Assembly: GCF_006538885.1 (NCBI RefSeq)
Contig: NZ_BJLY01000003.1
Coordinates: 496,001-560,000, forward strand
Length of the DNA stretch: 64,000 nt
Reading direction: 5' to 3'
From: Gluconobacter roseus NBRC 3990
Lineage (GTDB): Bacteria > Pseudomonadota > Alphaproteobacteria > Acetobacterales > Acetobacteraceae
The translations under genes were made by a program, and so were the position numbers. Of the stretch, positions 9,595 through 18,323 are shown piece after piece. The notes under the pieces are model-generated. The model saw nothing but the letters and a program-made list of their open reading frames with translations, did not search any database and was not told where the DNA came from. The first letter of the stretch is position 1; every line of letters starts with the position of its first letter.

Positions 9595-9695
9595 GATGAG
9601 AGACTCCTCGCCTGCAAGCAATGAGATCTCAGCTCTGACAGGAAAGGTTCAAGCTGCTGGCTGCATTGTGTACGAATTTTCGCTAGGCAGACAGC

Positions 9696-9815
9696 GACCA
9701 CCATCCCTCCGCCAGTATGAACTGGATCAGGTTCGATGGGTCACTGCGCCACATGACTTTTGACGGTCATGCCAGCAGAATCTCAGCCCCATGCCAGGGC
9801 TCCCCACGGTGAAGC
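9696..9815 (-). promoter_or_regulatory. TPP riboswitch (THI element)
   Basis: Read on the minus strand, the thi-box parts occur in order: GGGGAGCCC, then GGCTGAGA (pyrimidine pocket, P2/J), a P3 arm with stem CATGAC/GTCATG (9752-9757 and 9766-9771), then ACCC, GAACCTGATC and the closing GGAGGGA. A P1 helix CACC/GGTG (9808-9811 with 9699-9702) closes the element. This is a canonical thiamine pyrophosphate aptamer. No T-run terminator follows before the receptor gene about 100 bases downstream, so control is more likely at translation initiation. Binding of TPP should lower expression of the receptor-kinase-transporter operon. Confidence 0.93.
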
Positions 9816-10013
9816 GCCAGAGATCCTCCGTGTAAGAGAAATTGTCAACATGATGGAGCATTCCCAGACAATGCGGCGCAACATGGCTACGAATGTGTTG
9901 CAAACAATTTCGAGAGGAATGTTCATTTTTTATTAATAACGACATGTATAGTTTTGCAGGCACTCACGCCACTCTCTGAACAGAGCGTGAGACCAGAGGT
10001 CAAAAAGGCTCTC

Positions 10014-11441
10014 ATGCTGAACTGGATTGAAAAAACCGCCTACGTTCGCCAGAAAATCAAGGCACTCTTCGCCATCCTGGTGATGATCGCCGTGATCCAG
10101 TTCGTGGTTGAGCAGCTTTGTGAATATGTGTTTGTTCACTACCGGCATGAACAGTTCCTGTCACAGTGCGCCGGTCTGGTGTTTCAGGTCGGGCTGACGC
10201 TTCTGATCGCAAAATTTGCGGTCCGGGTCATTGCTGTTCCGTTCGAGCAGATCACCGCTGCAACGGAAAAGGTAGCAGGAGGTGCCCTGAACATTACCAT
10301 TCCATGCCTGCACCATCAGGATTGTGCGGGGCGCCTTGCACGTTCGCTGCAATCGTTTCGGGAAAACAGCCAGAACCAGCTGAAGCTGCAGGAACTGTCT
10401 GCCGCAGAAGCTCGCGAAGCCGCGCGTATCCAGAAAGAGCTTTCGGGAAAAAGCGAGAGCATCCGGAGACTGCAGGGTGAGACGATCGGGACGATCTGCG
10501 CCGGGATGGAAATCGTGAAGAAAGGGGATCTGACCTTCACGTTCCAGGAGCACTTTCAGGACAGGTTTGAAGAGTTTCGTCAGGATTTCAACACGCTCAT
10601 CCAGATTTACCGGACGGCAATTGCCAAGATTTCCGACGCCACATCCGTTATCGCAAACGGGACCTCGGAAATCGCATCTGCTTCTGCGGAACTGAGCGAG
10701 CGGACGGAGCGTCAGGCCATTAACCTTGCGGAGTCCGCCGCGTCCATTAACAGCATTACAAAGACGGTCGGGAAAACCGCCCGCTCTGCCGTGCAGGCTC
10801 GGGAAACGGCTTTGGAGACCCGCGGACAGACAGTTGTGATTTCCGGGATCATGCATTCGGCCAATACGGCCATGGGTGAAATCCGTTCGTCCTCGCGGCA
10901 GGTTGAGAGTATTTTGGGTCTGATCGAGGAAATTGCGTTTCAGACAAATCTCCTGTCGCTGAATGCAGGGATCGAAGCTGCACGTGCGGGAGAGGCCGGT
11001 CAGGGTTTTGACGTAGTGGCCAAGGAAATCCGGGCACTTGCGCAGCGCTCGGCCAAATCCGCGCAGGATATCCGGAACATCATCACGTCTTCAGGGCGGC
11101 AGGTGGAAGAAGGTGTTCAGCTTGTCGGTGAGGCAGACCGGTCAATGAAAATGATCAGTCAGCATGTGGATGGCATCACGTCCCTGCTCGAGGACATCTC
11201 CCATTCTACAACCGGGGAGGCGGAGAGCCTTGAGACGATCAACAAGGCCATCAACGAAATGGACCAGATGACCCAGCGGAACGCCGCGATGGCGGAAGAG
11301 GTGAATGTGGCCTGCCGGAATCTGAGCAACGAAGCGAAGGATCTGTTTGCCGAACTGTCCAGATTCCGGTTTGGTCCTGCACAGTCTTCCGCCAACCATG
11401 TGTTTTCCGCGTCGCGGACGCTGGCCCCGAGCGAATTCTGA
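10014..11441 (+). CDS. Methyl-accepting chemotaxis protein with minimal periplasmic loop
   Basis: 475 residues from the ATG at 10014; an upstream in-frame TTG at 9954 is less convincing. Two hydrophobic helices (residues ~14-34 and ~52-70) are separated by only about 18 residues, so there is no periplasmic ligand domain. A HAMP-like region follows, then the MCP signalling domain whose tip reads [18 protein letters not shown] (about residues 307-325), the CheA/CheW contact. It would feed the flagellar signalling pathway, sensing something at the membrane or in the cytoplasm. No other chemotaxis genes are adjacent, and the flagellin gene 8 kb away is broken. The family call is firm and the stimulus unknown. 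Confidence 0.93.
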   Translation: MLNWIEKTAYVRQKIKALFAILVMIAVIQFVVEQLCEYVFVHYRHEQFLSQCAGLVFQVGLTLLIAKFAVRVIAVPFEQITAATEKVAGGALNITIPCLHHQDCAGRLARSLQSFRENSQNQLKLQELSAAEAREAARIQKELSGKSESIRRLQGETIGTICAGMEIVKKGDLTFTFQEHFQDRFEEFRQDFNTLIQIYRTAIAKISDATSVIANGTSEIASASAELSERTERQAINLAESAASINSITKTVGKTARSAVQARETALETRGQTVVISGIMHSANTAMGEIRSSSRQVESILGLIEEIAFQTNLLSLNAGIEAARAGEAGQGFDVVAKEIRALAQRSAKSAQDIRNIITSSGRQVEEGVQLVGEADRSMKMISQHVDGITSLLEDISHSTTGEAESLETINKAINEMDQMTQRNAAMAEEVNVACRNLSNEAKDLFAELSRFRFGPAQSSANHVFSASRTLAPSEF

Positions 11442-11578
11442 AAACCATGCTCTTTTCCGCCGAGGCTGTAGGGGAACATTTTCGAGACATGCCTCGACAT
11501 CTGTCAGGATATTCCCGAAACTGACGGCATGTCAGCCGGTTTCTTCCGTGTTCATGTCCTGAATGACAGGTATCGCCC

Positions 11579-12817
11579 ATGATGGGGCAGGCCTTCCGGT
11601 CTCTGGGGAGGCGTAACTACCGCATCTGGGCGACGGGTGCTCTGGTCTCGAATATCGGGACCTGGATGCAGATGACGACGCAGGACTGGCTGGTTCTGAC
11701 AGAACTGACCCGGCATGATGCGACGGCTGTAGGCATTGTCATGGCGCTTCAGCTGGCGCCGCCGCTTCTGTTGATTCTCTGGACCGGGAAAATTGCCGAC
11801 AGGGTTGAAAAGCATCGCTTCCTGCTGCTGACGCAGGCAGCTCTCGGAACCCTGGCCATTGCGCTTGGGGTTCTGGTGGTGACGGGCATGGTCCGGCTAT
11901 GGGAAGTGGACCTGTTTGCGTTTCTGAGCGGATGCGTCGCAGCGTTTGACAGTCCTGTGCGGCAGATCTTTGCAGGCGAACTCGTCGGTGAGGAAGATCT
12001 GGCCAACGCCGTTGCACTCAATTCTGTCTCATACAATGCCGGGCGCATGATCGGGCCAGCCGTGGCGGGGTTCTGTATTGCGGAGCTGGGGTCGGGATGG
12101 TCGTTCATCCTGAACGGGCTTTCATTTTATGGCGTGCTGATGTCACTCCTGTCTTTGCGGATACAAGATCTGCATCGCTTGGCACCCGCAAAACCGGAAA
12201 ACGCACATCAGGAAAAACAGGATCTGCTGACGGGCGTGCGCTACGTCTGGAAACGCGATGACCTGAGAACCATCCTGTTCATGCTGTTTCTGCTCGGAGC
12301 ATTCGGGCTCAATTTCCCGATCTACATTTCGACCATGGCGGTCAGCGTTTTTCACGTCGGGGCACATGGTTATGGCGTTCTCAATTCCGCCATGGCGGTC
12401 GGGACAATTGCTGGTGCGCTGTTCGCCGCCAGCCGCAGAACCATGAAATTTTCTGCCCTGCCGCAAGGGGCGGTGGTGTTCAGTCTTGCCTGTCTTCTGG
12501 GGGCTTTGTCGCCGGGCTACTGGGCCTTTGCAGTCGCACTGGTTATGGCGGGCATGGCGTCCCTGACTTTCACGGCGGTGAGCAACAGCTACATGCAGCT
12601 GGCGACAGATCCGGGCATGCGCGGGCGCGTGGTGTCGATCCGGTTTGCCGTTTTTGCCGGATCTTCGCCGCTTGGGGCTCCTCTGGTGGGAATGATCGCG
12701 AACTGTTTTGGGCCACGCTGGGCTCTGGGCGTTGGATCACTGTCCGGCATTCTGGCGGCGGGAGTGGCGTTGCTTTACCTGCACCGGTTGCGTGCCGGGC
12801 AAGAGAATGCCTCCTGA
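11579..12817 (+). CDS. MFS transporter (EntS/transmembrane secretion effector type)
   Basis: A 412-residue protein with about twelve hydrophobic helices and the N-terminal pattern FRSLGRRNYRIWATGALVSNIGTWMQ, typical of the MFS_3 exporters that include EntS. The cytoplasmic 2-3 loop carries GKIADRVEKHR, the usual MFS motif A position. It is likely a proton-driven exporter of a small molecule in the inner membrane. The stop overlaps the next gene by one base (TGATG), so the DUF218 protein is translated with it. No siderophore genes are nearby, so the substrate cannot be named. Confidence 0.9.
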   Translation: MMGQAFRSLGRRNYRIWATGALVSNIGTWMQMTTQDWLVLTELTRHDATAVGIVMALQLAPPLLLILWTGKIADRVEKHRFLLLTQAALGTLAIALGVLVVTGMVRLWEVDLFAFLSGCVAAFDSPVRQIFAGELVGEEDLANAVALNSVSYNAGRMIGPAVAGFCIAELGSGWSFILNGLSFYGVLMSLLSLRIQDLHRLAPAKPENAHQEKQDLLTGVRYVWKRDDLRTILFMLFLLGAFGLNFPIYISTMAVSVFHVGAHGYGVLNSAMAVGTIAGALFAASRRTMKFSALPQGAVVFSLACLLGALSPGYWAFAVALVMAGMASLTFTAVSNSYMQLATDPGMRGRVVSIRFAVFAGSSPLGAPLVGMIANCFGPRWALGVGSLSGILAAGVALLYLHRLRAGQENAS

Positions 12818-13407
12818 TGTTCAGGAAGTTCTGGCGGCGGGCTGTCATGAGAGGATTGACCGCGGGACTGGTGCTGGGTGGTCTGCTGCTGGCCTGGATG
12901 GGGTTTGTGGCGGTTCGGGGTTTCTCGGCCATGCCGGTACGCTCTGAAATGGCCGTGATTTTCGGTACGGCAGTAACCGCCGAGGGGAAACCGCGTCCGG
13001 CGTTGCAGGAACGGTTGGAAGAGGGCCTGCGACTATGGCGTGTCGGTCTTGTCCGGATTGTCATGGTCAGCGGTGCGATCGAAAGCGGCAACCATCAGGA
13101 CGAAGCCCGGATCATGGCGGACTGGCTGAGGACGCGCGGTGTCCCGGCCTTTGCCATCATCGTGGACTCGCACGGAAATAATACTTGGCTGACAGCGCTG
13201 CATGTTGCCCAAATGCGGCCTGACGGTGCCATTGTGGTTACGCAGTGGTTTCATGTGCTGCGTGCGGAATGGGCGTTGCGCCATGCGGGTGTGGCACCGG
13301 TTTCGGGCGCGGCACCATCCCGGTTCCGGCCTGTGGAGCTCTGGTATCTGTTCCGGGATTCTATGGCGCTTCCGGTCTATGTCCTGACGAAAGCGCCGCC
13401 GGGTTAG
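12817..13407 (+). CDS. YdcF/SanA-like DUF218 membrane-anchored protein
   Basis: A 196-residue protein with one N-terminal membrane helix (residues ~12-33) and a single DUF218 domain. Family hallmarks seen are AVIFGTAV, the RLEEGLRLWR helix, VMVSGA, the DEARIMADWL helix, and the SHGNNTW and VTQWFHVLRA segments. Members such as SanA and YdcF bind nucleotide-like ligands or affect the envelope barrier, but biochemical roles are poorly known. It is coupled to the MFS exporter by a one-base overlap. It ends only three bases before the convergent AGE-family gene, with no terminator between them. Confidence 0.9.
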   Translation: MFRKFWRRAVMRGLTAGLVLGGLLLAWMGFVAVRGFSAMPVRSEMAVIFGTAVTAEGKPRPALQERLEEGLRLWRVGLVRIVMVSGAIESGNHQDEARIMADWLRTRGVPAFAIIVDSHGNNTWLTALHVAQMRPDGAIVVTQWFHVLRAEWALRHAGVAPVSGAAPSRFRPVELWYLFRDSMALPVYVLTKAPPG

Positions 13408-13410
13408 CGA

Positions 13411-14670
13411 TCAGTAAGGGACGCCGATCTGTTCGATAGCAGTCGCGAGAGACGGCGCAAGCGGCATCATCGGGGCGATTGTGGCCTGATAGGCGTGATA
13501 CAGGTCGCCTTTACCCTTGTAGATCGTCTCGGTGGGTTCGCCTTCCGGGCTGACTTCATTGAACCAGCTTCCGAAATCGCGGTCGATCAGGGTTGTGTCG
13601 ATATAGTCCCAGATCATACGGTACCAGTGCTCGTAATGGGGATTGCCGGTCCGTTTGTAGAGATTGATGGCAGCGGTCAGGGCTTCGGCCTGTGCCCAGT
13701 GAATGCGGCTGCGGTTATGCGGGCCATGTTCCCAGTTGATGGTGTAGAGCATGCCTGGCCGACCATCGGCGTTCCAGCCGGTGTTTATCCCGGTTTCGAA
13801 TAGGGCCTGGGCGTCATGCAGCATCCATTCCGGCGTCTCGAGTCCATGGCGCAGGAGAGCGGCTTCGAGCTTCAGGGTCAGATGTGACCATTCCACGAAA
13901 TGTCCCGGCGTCATGCCGTAAGGGCGCAGGTCATCATTGGGTTTGTCGCTGTTAAAATCACGCAGGAGCGTCCAGTTGCGGTTGAAATGCTCCGGCATGG
14001 CAAACCCTTCTGCTGCCGCCAGTTCATGCACAAAGCGCGTGACGATGCGCCGGGCACGATGCAGCCATTTCACGTCGCCGGTGACGTCTGCTAGTGCCAT
14101 GAAGGCCTCGGTGGAATGCATGTTGCTGTTGGCGCCGCGGTAGTCTTCCTCGTCCGACCAGTCCGGAGCAAAACTTTCGCGCATGACGCCTTCGTCTTCG
14201 CTCCAGAAATGGGTTTCGATCTGCTCGATCGCATCTTTAAGCAGATCGCCCGCGCCTTCCGCTCCGATCAGGACAGCGGATGAGGCTGCTAGGGCTACGA
14301 AAGCGTGCAGATAGGCCTGTTTGCGGTCGTTGTCCTTATCGGCAAAATGCTGCCAGCCTCCATGAGCCTCATCGCGGAAATTCGTGCGCAGGGCGTGAAT
14401 GCCATGTGTGACAAGCGGTGCGCTTCCAGGCAGTCCCTGAAGCTCGGCCACGGCATAGGCATGGACGCAGCGGGCGGTCAGCGTGGCTTCGGGTTTTGCG
14501 TTTTCAAGCAGCGTACCTTCCAGATCCAGTCCGGTAAAACCGCCGTCTATGCACCCGCCCTTGCTGAAATCCAGAAGGCGACGGCCCTGCATTTCCAGCC
14601 AGGCCCGATGGGAAGGGCGGCGGATCCAGCTGTCGCGGCTGAGCAAGGTGGGTGAAAGGCGATCGGTCAT
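13411..14670 (-). CDS. AGE-family sugar epimerase/isomerase
   Basis: A 419-residue (alpha/alpha)6-barrel protein of the N-acylglucosamine 2-epimerase family. Segments such as HGIHALRTNFRDEAHGGWQ, NSNMHSTEAFMAL and GHFVEWSHL carry the conserved histidines of the active-site pocket, and the C-terminus has the SWFNEVSPEG pattern of mannose isomerases and related aldose-ketose enzymes. The likely reaction is interconversion of mannose and fructose or 2-epimerisation of a free sugar in the cytoplasm. It is divergent from rpe with a 155-base spacer holding both promoters. The exact sugar cannot be told from sequence. Confidence 0.88.
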   Translation of the reverse strand: MTDRLSPTLLSRDSWIRRPSHRAWLEMQGRRLLDFSKGGCIDGGFTGLDLEGTLLENAKPEATLTARCVHAYAVAELQGLPGSAPLVTHGIHALRTNFRDEAHGGWQHFADKDNDRKQAYLHAFVALAASSAVLIGAEGAGDLLKDAIEQIETHFWSEDEGVMRESFAPDWSDEEDYRGANSNMHSTEAFMALADVTGDVKWLHRARRIVTRFVHELAAAEGFAMPEHFNRNWTLLRDFNSDKPNDDLRPYGMTPGHFVEWSHLTLKLEAALLRHGLETPEWMLHDAQALFETGINTGWNADGRPGMLYTINWEHGPHNRSRIHWAQAEALTAAINLYKRTGNPHYEHWYRMIWDYIDTTLIDRDFGSWFNEVSPEGEPTETIYKGKGDLYHAYQATIAPMMPLAPSLATAIEQIGVPY

Positions 14671-14825
14671 GAGGCGCTCCGGGCAGGTCGGCAGATGTGG
14701 GCATCAGGACGTTTCAGGCGCTCGGGGGTTCCGGAAGGAGGGGCGCATGACATGATCCTCACGAAGATGCGCACGGATGCGGATGTGGCTTGCGTCGCGC
14801 GATGGGTTTGCCGATACATGAGAGT

Positions 14826-15500
14826 ATGACTGACCGTCCTTCGATCATCGTCGCTCCCAGCCTTCTGGCTGCTGACTTTTCCCGCCTTGGGGAAGAGATC
14901 GCCTCCATTGCGCGTGCGCCCTGGCTTCATCTTGATGTGATGGACGGGCATTTCGTGCCGAACATTTCGTTCGGTCCTCCGGTCATTGCGGCCCTGCGCA
15001 AGTATACGGATGCGAAGTTCGACGTCCATCTGATGATCGATCCGGTGGATCCGTATCTGGAAGCGACGGCCAAAGCGGGTGCCGATCACATCACGGTCCA
15101 TGTCGAGAACGCACCCCATCTGCACCGTTCGCTCCAGACCATCCGTGCGCTGGGATGCCGTCCCGGTGTGGCGATCTGCCCGGCGACGCCGGCGGTGGCG
15201 CTGTCGGAAGTCATGGATTTGGTGGACATCATCCTGGTCATGACCGTGAATCCGGGTTTTGGCGGACAGAGCTTCCTCGACAGCCAGTTGTCCAAAATCC
15301 GGACGCTTGCCGAGATGATCCGTGAGAGCGGTCGTGACATTGTTCTGGCTGTGGATGGCGGGATTGATCCGCGCACGGCTCCGCGGGTTGTGGACGCCGG
15401 AGCGACCATGCTGGTTGCGGGCTCGGCGGTTTTCGGAAAAGAAGACCGTGATGCCGCGATCAGGGCACTCGAAGGACCGTTCGTGGATCACACGACCTGA
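14826..15500 (+). CDS. rpe: Ribulose-phosphate 3-epimerase
   Basis: 224 residues from ATG 14826, which gives the standard N-terminus [17 protein letters not shown]; an upstream TTG at 14790 adds a non-conserved tail. TIM-barrel hallmarks are [17 protein letters not shown] with the metal-binding His and catalytic Asp, [18 protein letters not shown], and VDGGI with the second catalytic Asp. The enzyme interconverts ribulose-5-phosphate and xylulose-5-phosphate. This is central in Gluconobacter-type metabolism, where the pentose phosphate pathway carries most sugar flux. The stop overlaps the heparinase-family gene (TGATG), so the two form an operon. Confidence 0.97.
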   Translation: MTDRPSIIVAPSLLAADFSRLGEEIASIARAPWLHLDVMDGHFVPNISFGPPVIAALRKYTDAKFDVHLMIDPVDPYLEATAKAGADHITVHVENAPHLHRSLQTIRALGCRPGVAICPATPAVALSEVMDLVDIILVMTVNPGFGGQSFLDSQLSKIRTLAEMIRESGRDIVLAVDGGIDPRTAPRVVDAGATMLVAGSAVFGKEDRDAAIRALEGPFVDHTT

Positions 15501-17152
15501 TGACAGGCAGTCGCTGGCTTCGTGGTCTCCGTCTTTCCCTTGCCCGTCTGCCGTTCGGGGGACCTGCCTCGGAAGGGCCCGTGCATACGTTCCGTGATCC
15601 CTGGAAGGGAGATCCGGAACAGGGTGCCCGTCTTATCGCAGGACATTTTCGCTTCGACCGACAGGATTATACGCTTCCAAAGGGCAACTGGGAACGTGGC
15701 CCCTGGCCGGAGCCGGTGCGGGAATGGTTGCATGGATTCAACTGGCTGCGGGATCTGCGGGCGCTTGGAAGTGACAAGGCCCGTCTGACCGCGCGGGCGC
15801 TTGTCAGTGACTGGCTGGCGCATCCACCAACCGATCCGCTGGTTCGGGATGCCTGCGTCACCGGGTCCCGTCTGGCATCATGGCTGTCGAACCACGAGTT
15901 CTGCCTGGCCTCTGCCGATCCGCGTCTTCAGCAGCGTCTGATGGAGCGGATGCTGGTGGAGGGGCGAACCATCGCAGCGCTCCTGCCGCTGCCGCCACAG
16001 GGCGCGCGCGGGCTGATGGCATTCCGGGGCCTGCTGGCCGCAGCGATGGCGATGCCAGAGCATACGGGCTTCATGTCCCGCTTCCTTCGGTATCTGCCTG
16101 CCGAGCTGGAACAGCTTATTCTGGCAGATGGCACGGTCATCGAGCGCAGCCCGGAAGCGCAGTTTCTCGCAGCGCGCGAACTGGCGGAAATATCCGTCAT
16201 GTTCCGCACGGCCCATGCCAGTGTGCCGCCCCTGATTGACCGGGCCTTGGACAAGGTCTGTCCTGTCCTGCGGGCCATGCGTCATGGTGACGGCGGGCTG
16301 GCCGTCTTCAATGGTGCGAATGAACGGCACAGTGCGGCTGTGGAAGATGTTCTGGCGCAGGGGTCGCGGCAGAAGCTGATTGCGCCCTCCATGCCGCAGG
16401 GAAAATTCACCCGGCTGGCGCTTGGTAAATCGCTGCTGATCGTGGACAGCGGCCCGCCGGCACCTGCCGGGTTCGACAGCATGGCCCATGCCGGAACGCT
16501 GTCTTTCGAGTTCTCGCATCAGCGTCACCGGCTGTTCGTCAATTGCGGAAGTGCGGTTGTTGGCGCCTGGCGCGACGCGATGCGGTGCAGCGCTGCCCAT
16601 ACGGTGCTTGTGGCGGATGGTCTGTCGTCCGCGGACTTCGGACCGGATGGCGGCATGACGCGCCGGCCGGTCACTGTGTCCTGCGATCATCAGACGGACG
16701 GTTCCGCGCACTGGCTGGATCTGTCACACGATGGCTACCACGCGCCGCTGGGAGCAAAATGGACCCGGCGTTTGTATTTCGGCTCGGATGGCGAGGATCT
16801 GCGTGGGCAGGAGCTGATAGACGGCGAACGCAACATTGATTTCGCCATCCGTTTTCACATTCATCCGGATGTGAAAGTGACGCAGGATGACGAGGACATC
16901 ATCCTTCAGGCTGGTGGGACAATCTGGCGCTTCAGGCAGCGTGATGGTGTCGTGCGGCTGGAAAACGACGTTTATCTGGGACGAGGCAAGCGTGAAGTCT
17001 GCCGTCAGATCATTATTACGCCACCGGTGACCCCGGATGTTGCTCCTTCGGATGCGGAGGATGAGGTGGAGCAGGATAAACCAGTAGTTCCAAAGTCGGG
17101 GAAACGGACTCATCAGAGCATAACATGGCTTCTCGAACACATTCCGGAATAG
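15500..17152 (+). CDS. Heparinase II/III family protein
   Basis: A 550-residue protein with an N-terminal alpha-barrel-like region (to ~residue 290) and a C-terminal beta-sandwich heparinase II/III domain around GTLSFEFSHQRHRLFVNCGS and HTVLVADGLSSADFG. The AHTVL and SHDGYHAPLGAKWTRRL segments match the family region with the catalytic histidine. There is no signal peptide, so it appears cytoplasmic, unusual for a polysaccharide lyase; its role in alphaproteobacteria is not established. It directly overlaps rpe, a linkage I recall as common in Acetobacteraceae, often with purH next. Here a glycosyltransferase follows. Confidence 0.88.
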   Translation: MTGSRWLRGLRLSLARLPFGGPASEGPVHTFRDPWKGDPEQGARLIAGHFRFDRQDYTLPKGNWERGPWPEPVREWLHGFNWLRDLRALGSDKARLTARALVSDWLAHPPTDPLVRDACVTGSRLASWLSNHEFCLASADPRLQQRLMERMLVEGRTIAALLPLPPQGARGLMAFRGLLAAAMAMPEHTGFMSRFLRYLPAELEQLILADGTVIERSPEAQFLAARELAEISVMFRTAHASVPPLIDRALDKVCPVLRAMRHGDGGLAVFNGANERHSAAVEDVLAQGSRQKLIAPSMPQGKFTRLALGKSLLIVDSGPPAPAGFDSMAHAGTLSFEFSHQRHRLFVNCGSAVVGAWRDAMRCSAAHTVLVADGLSSADFGPDGGMTRRPVTVSCDHQTDGSAHWLDLSHDGYHAPLGAKWTRRLYFGSDGEDLRGQELIDGERNIDFAIRFHIHPDVKVTQDDEDIILQAGGTIWRFRQRDGVVRLENDVYLGRGKREVCRQIIITPPVTPDVAPSDAEDEVEQDKPVVPKSGKRTHQSITWLLEHIPE

Positions 17153-17177
17153 GCAATTCCGTATCGAGGGTATTGCC

Positions 17178-18323
17178 GTGAAAATCCTTGAAATCACCAA
17201 CGTGGATTTTGCGCTCAGACAGTTTCTGTTGCCGTTGATGCGGGAATTGCGTGAGGCTGGTCACGACGTTCAGGGAGCCTGCGCGGAAGGGGCACATCTG
17301 GAGCCAGTGCGGGCCGAGGGCTTTACGGTACATGGTGTCCCGATGGCGCGGTCGCTGTCGCCAGTGGCACAGTACCGGGCATTCATGGCTCTGATCAGGC
17401 TGATCCGGCAGGAAAAGCCGGATCTGGTGCATGGTCATATGCCGATCAGCGGCATTCTGGCGCGTTTTGCCGCGCGGCTCTGCGGTGTGCGGATCGTGGC
17501 CTATACCTGCCACGGCTTTCTGTTTAACCAGCCAGGCTCATGGCGCCGCCGACTGCTCTCCCTAGTTCTGGAATGGGCGGCGGGACGGATCACGGATCTG
17601 TATATGACGGTCTCGCGCGAAGAGGCGCGGGATGCACGTCGGCTGCACCTGAACCGCAACCCCATAGCTATTGGCAATGGTCGTGATCCTCAGCGCTATC
17701 ATCCCGATGCAGAGACGCGCGCACGGTTGCGCAGGGAGCTTGGGGTGCCGGAAGACCGGCCGGTGGTGATCGTGGTGTCGCGTCTGGTGCGGCACAAGGG
17801 GCATCCCGAACTGCTGCGTGCAATGGAAGATGTGCCCGAAGCCGAACTCTGGGTTGTCGGGGAACGTCTGCCTTCGGATCATGGCGCGGATCTGACGGCG
17901 GCATTCGAACGTGCGCGGGAGCGTCTGGGGCCACGACTGCGACTGCTCGGCTATCGTGAAGACGTGTCTGACCTTCTGAAGGCAGCGGATGTGTTTGCGC
18001 TCCCCAGTCATTTCGAAGGGCTGCCGATGTCAGTCATCGAGGCGATGCTGACTGGACTGCCGGTTGTGGCGACGGATGTCCGCGGCCCGAGAGAGCAGGT
18101 ATTAGAAGGGAAAACGGGTTTTCTCGTCCCGCCAGGTCTGTCCGCGCCTCTTGCCCAGGCTCTGCTTATTCTCACGCGGGATACAGCGTTGAGGGAAAGG
18201 ATGGGACATGCCGGACGGCAGATGGCGCTTGAGGCATATGATGAGCCTCATATTCTCAGGCATGTTGTAAAGCTGATGGAGAAGGCCGCCTCTGGAGAAG
18301 GCCGCCTCTCAAAAATCCCTTAG
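17178..18323 (+). CDS. Glycosyltransferase family 4 (group 1)
   Basis: A 381-residue GT-B fold enzyme, starting with GTG at 17178 behind a GAGGG ribosome site. The N-terminal domain begins KILEITNVDFALRQFLLP and contains PDLVHGHMPISG. The C-terminal domain has VSRLVRHKGHPELLRAM and the nucleotide-sugar motif FALPSHFEGLPMSVIEAML (EX7E type), typical of GT4. It probably transfers a sugar during capsule, exopolysaccharide or lipopolysaccharide assembly at the cytoplasmic face. It lies 25 bases after the heparinase-family gene. Its stop overlaps the end of the convergent flagellin pseudogene. Confidence 0.92.
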   Translation: MKILEITNVDFALRQFLLPLMRELREAGHDVQGACAEGAHLEPVRAEGFTVHGVPMARSLSPVAQYRAFMALIRLIRQEKPDLVHGHMPISGILARFAARLCGVRIVAYTCHGFLFNQPGSWRRRLLSLVLEWAAGRITDLYMTVSREEARDARRLHLNRNPIAIGNGRDPQRYHPDAETRARLRRELGVPEDRPVVIVVSRLVRHKGHPELLRAMEDVPEAELWVVGERLPSDHGADLTAAFERARERLGPRLRLLGYREDVSDLLKAADVFALPSHFEGLPMSVIEAMLTGLPVVATDVRGPREQVLEGKTGFLVPPGLSAPLAQALLILTRDTALRERMGHAGRQMALEAYDEPHILRHVVKLMEKAASGEGRLSKIP

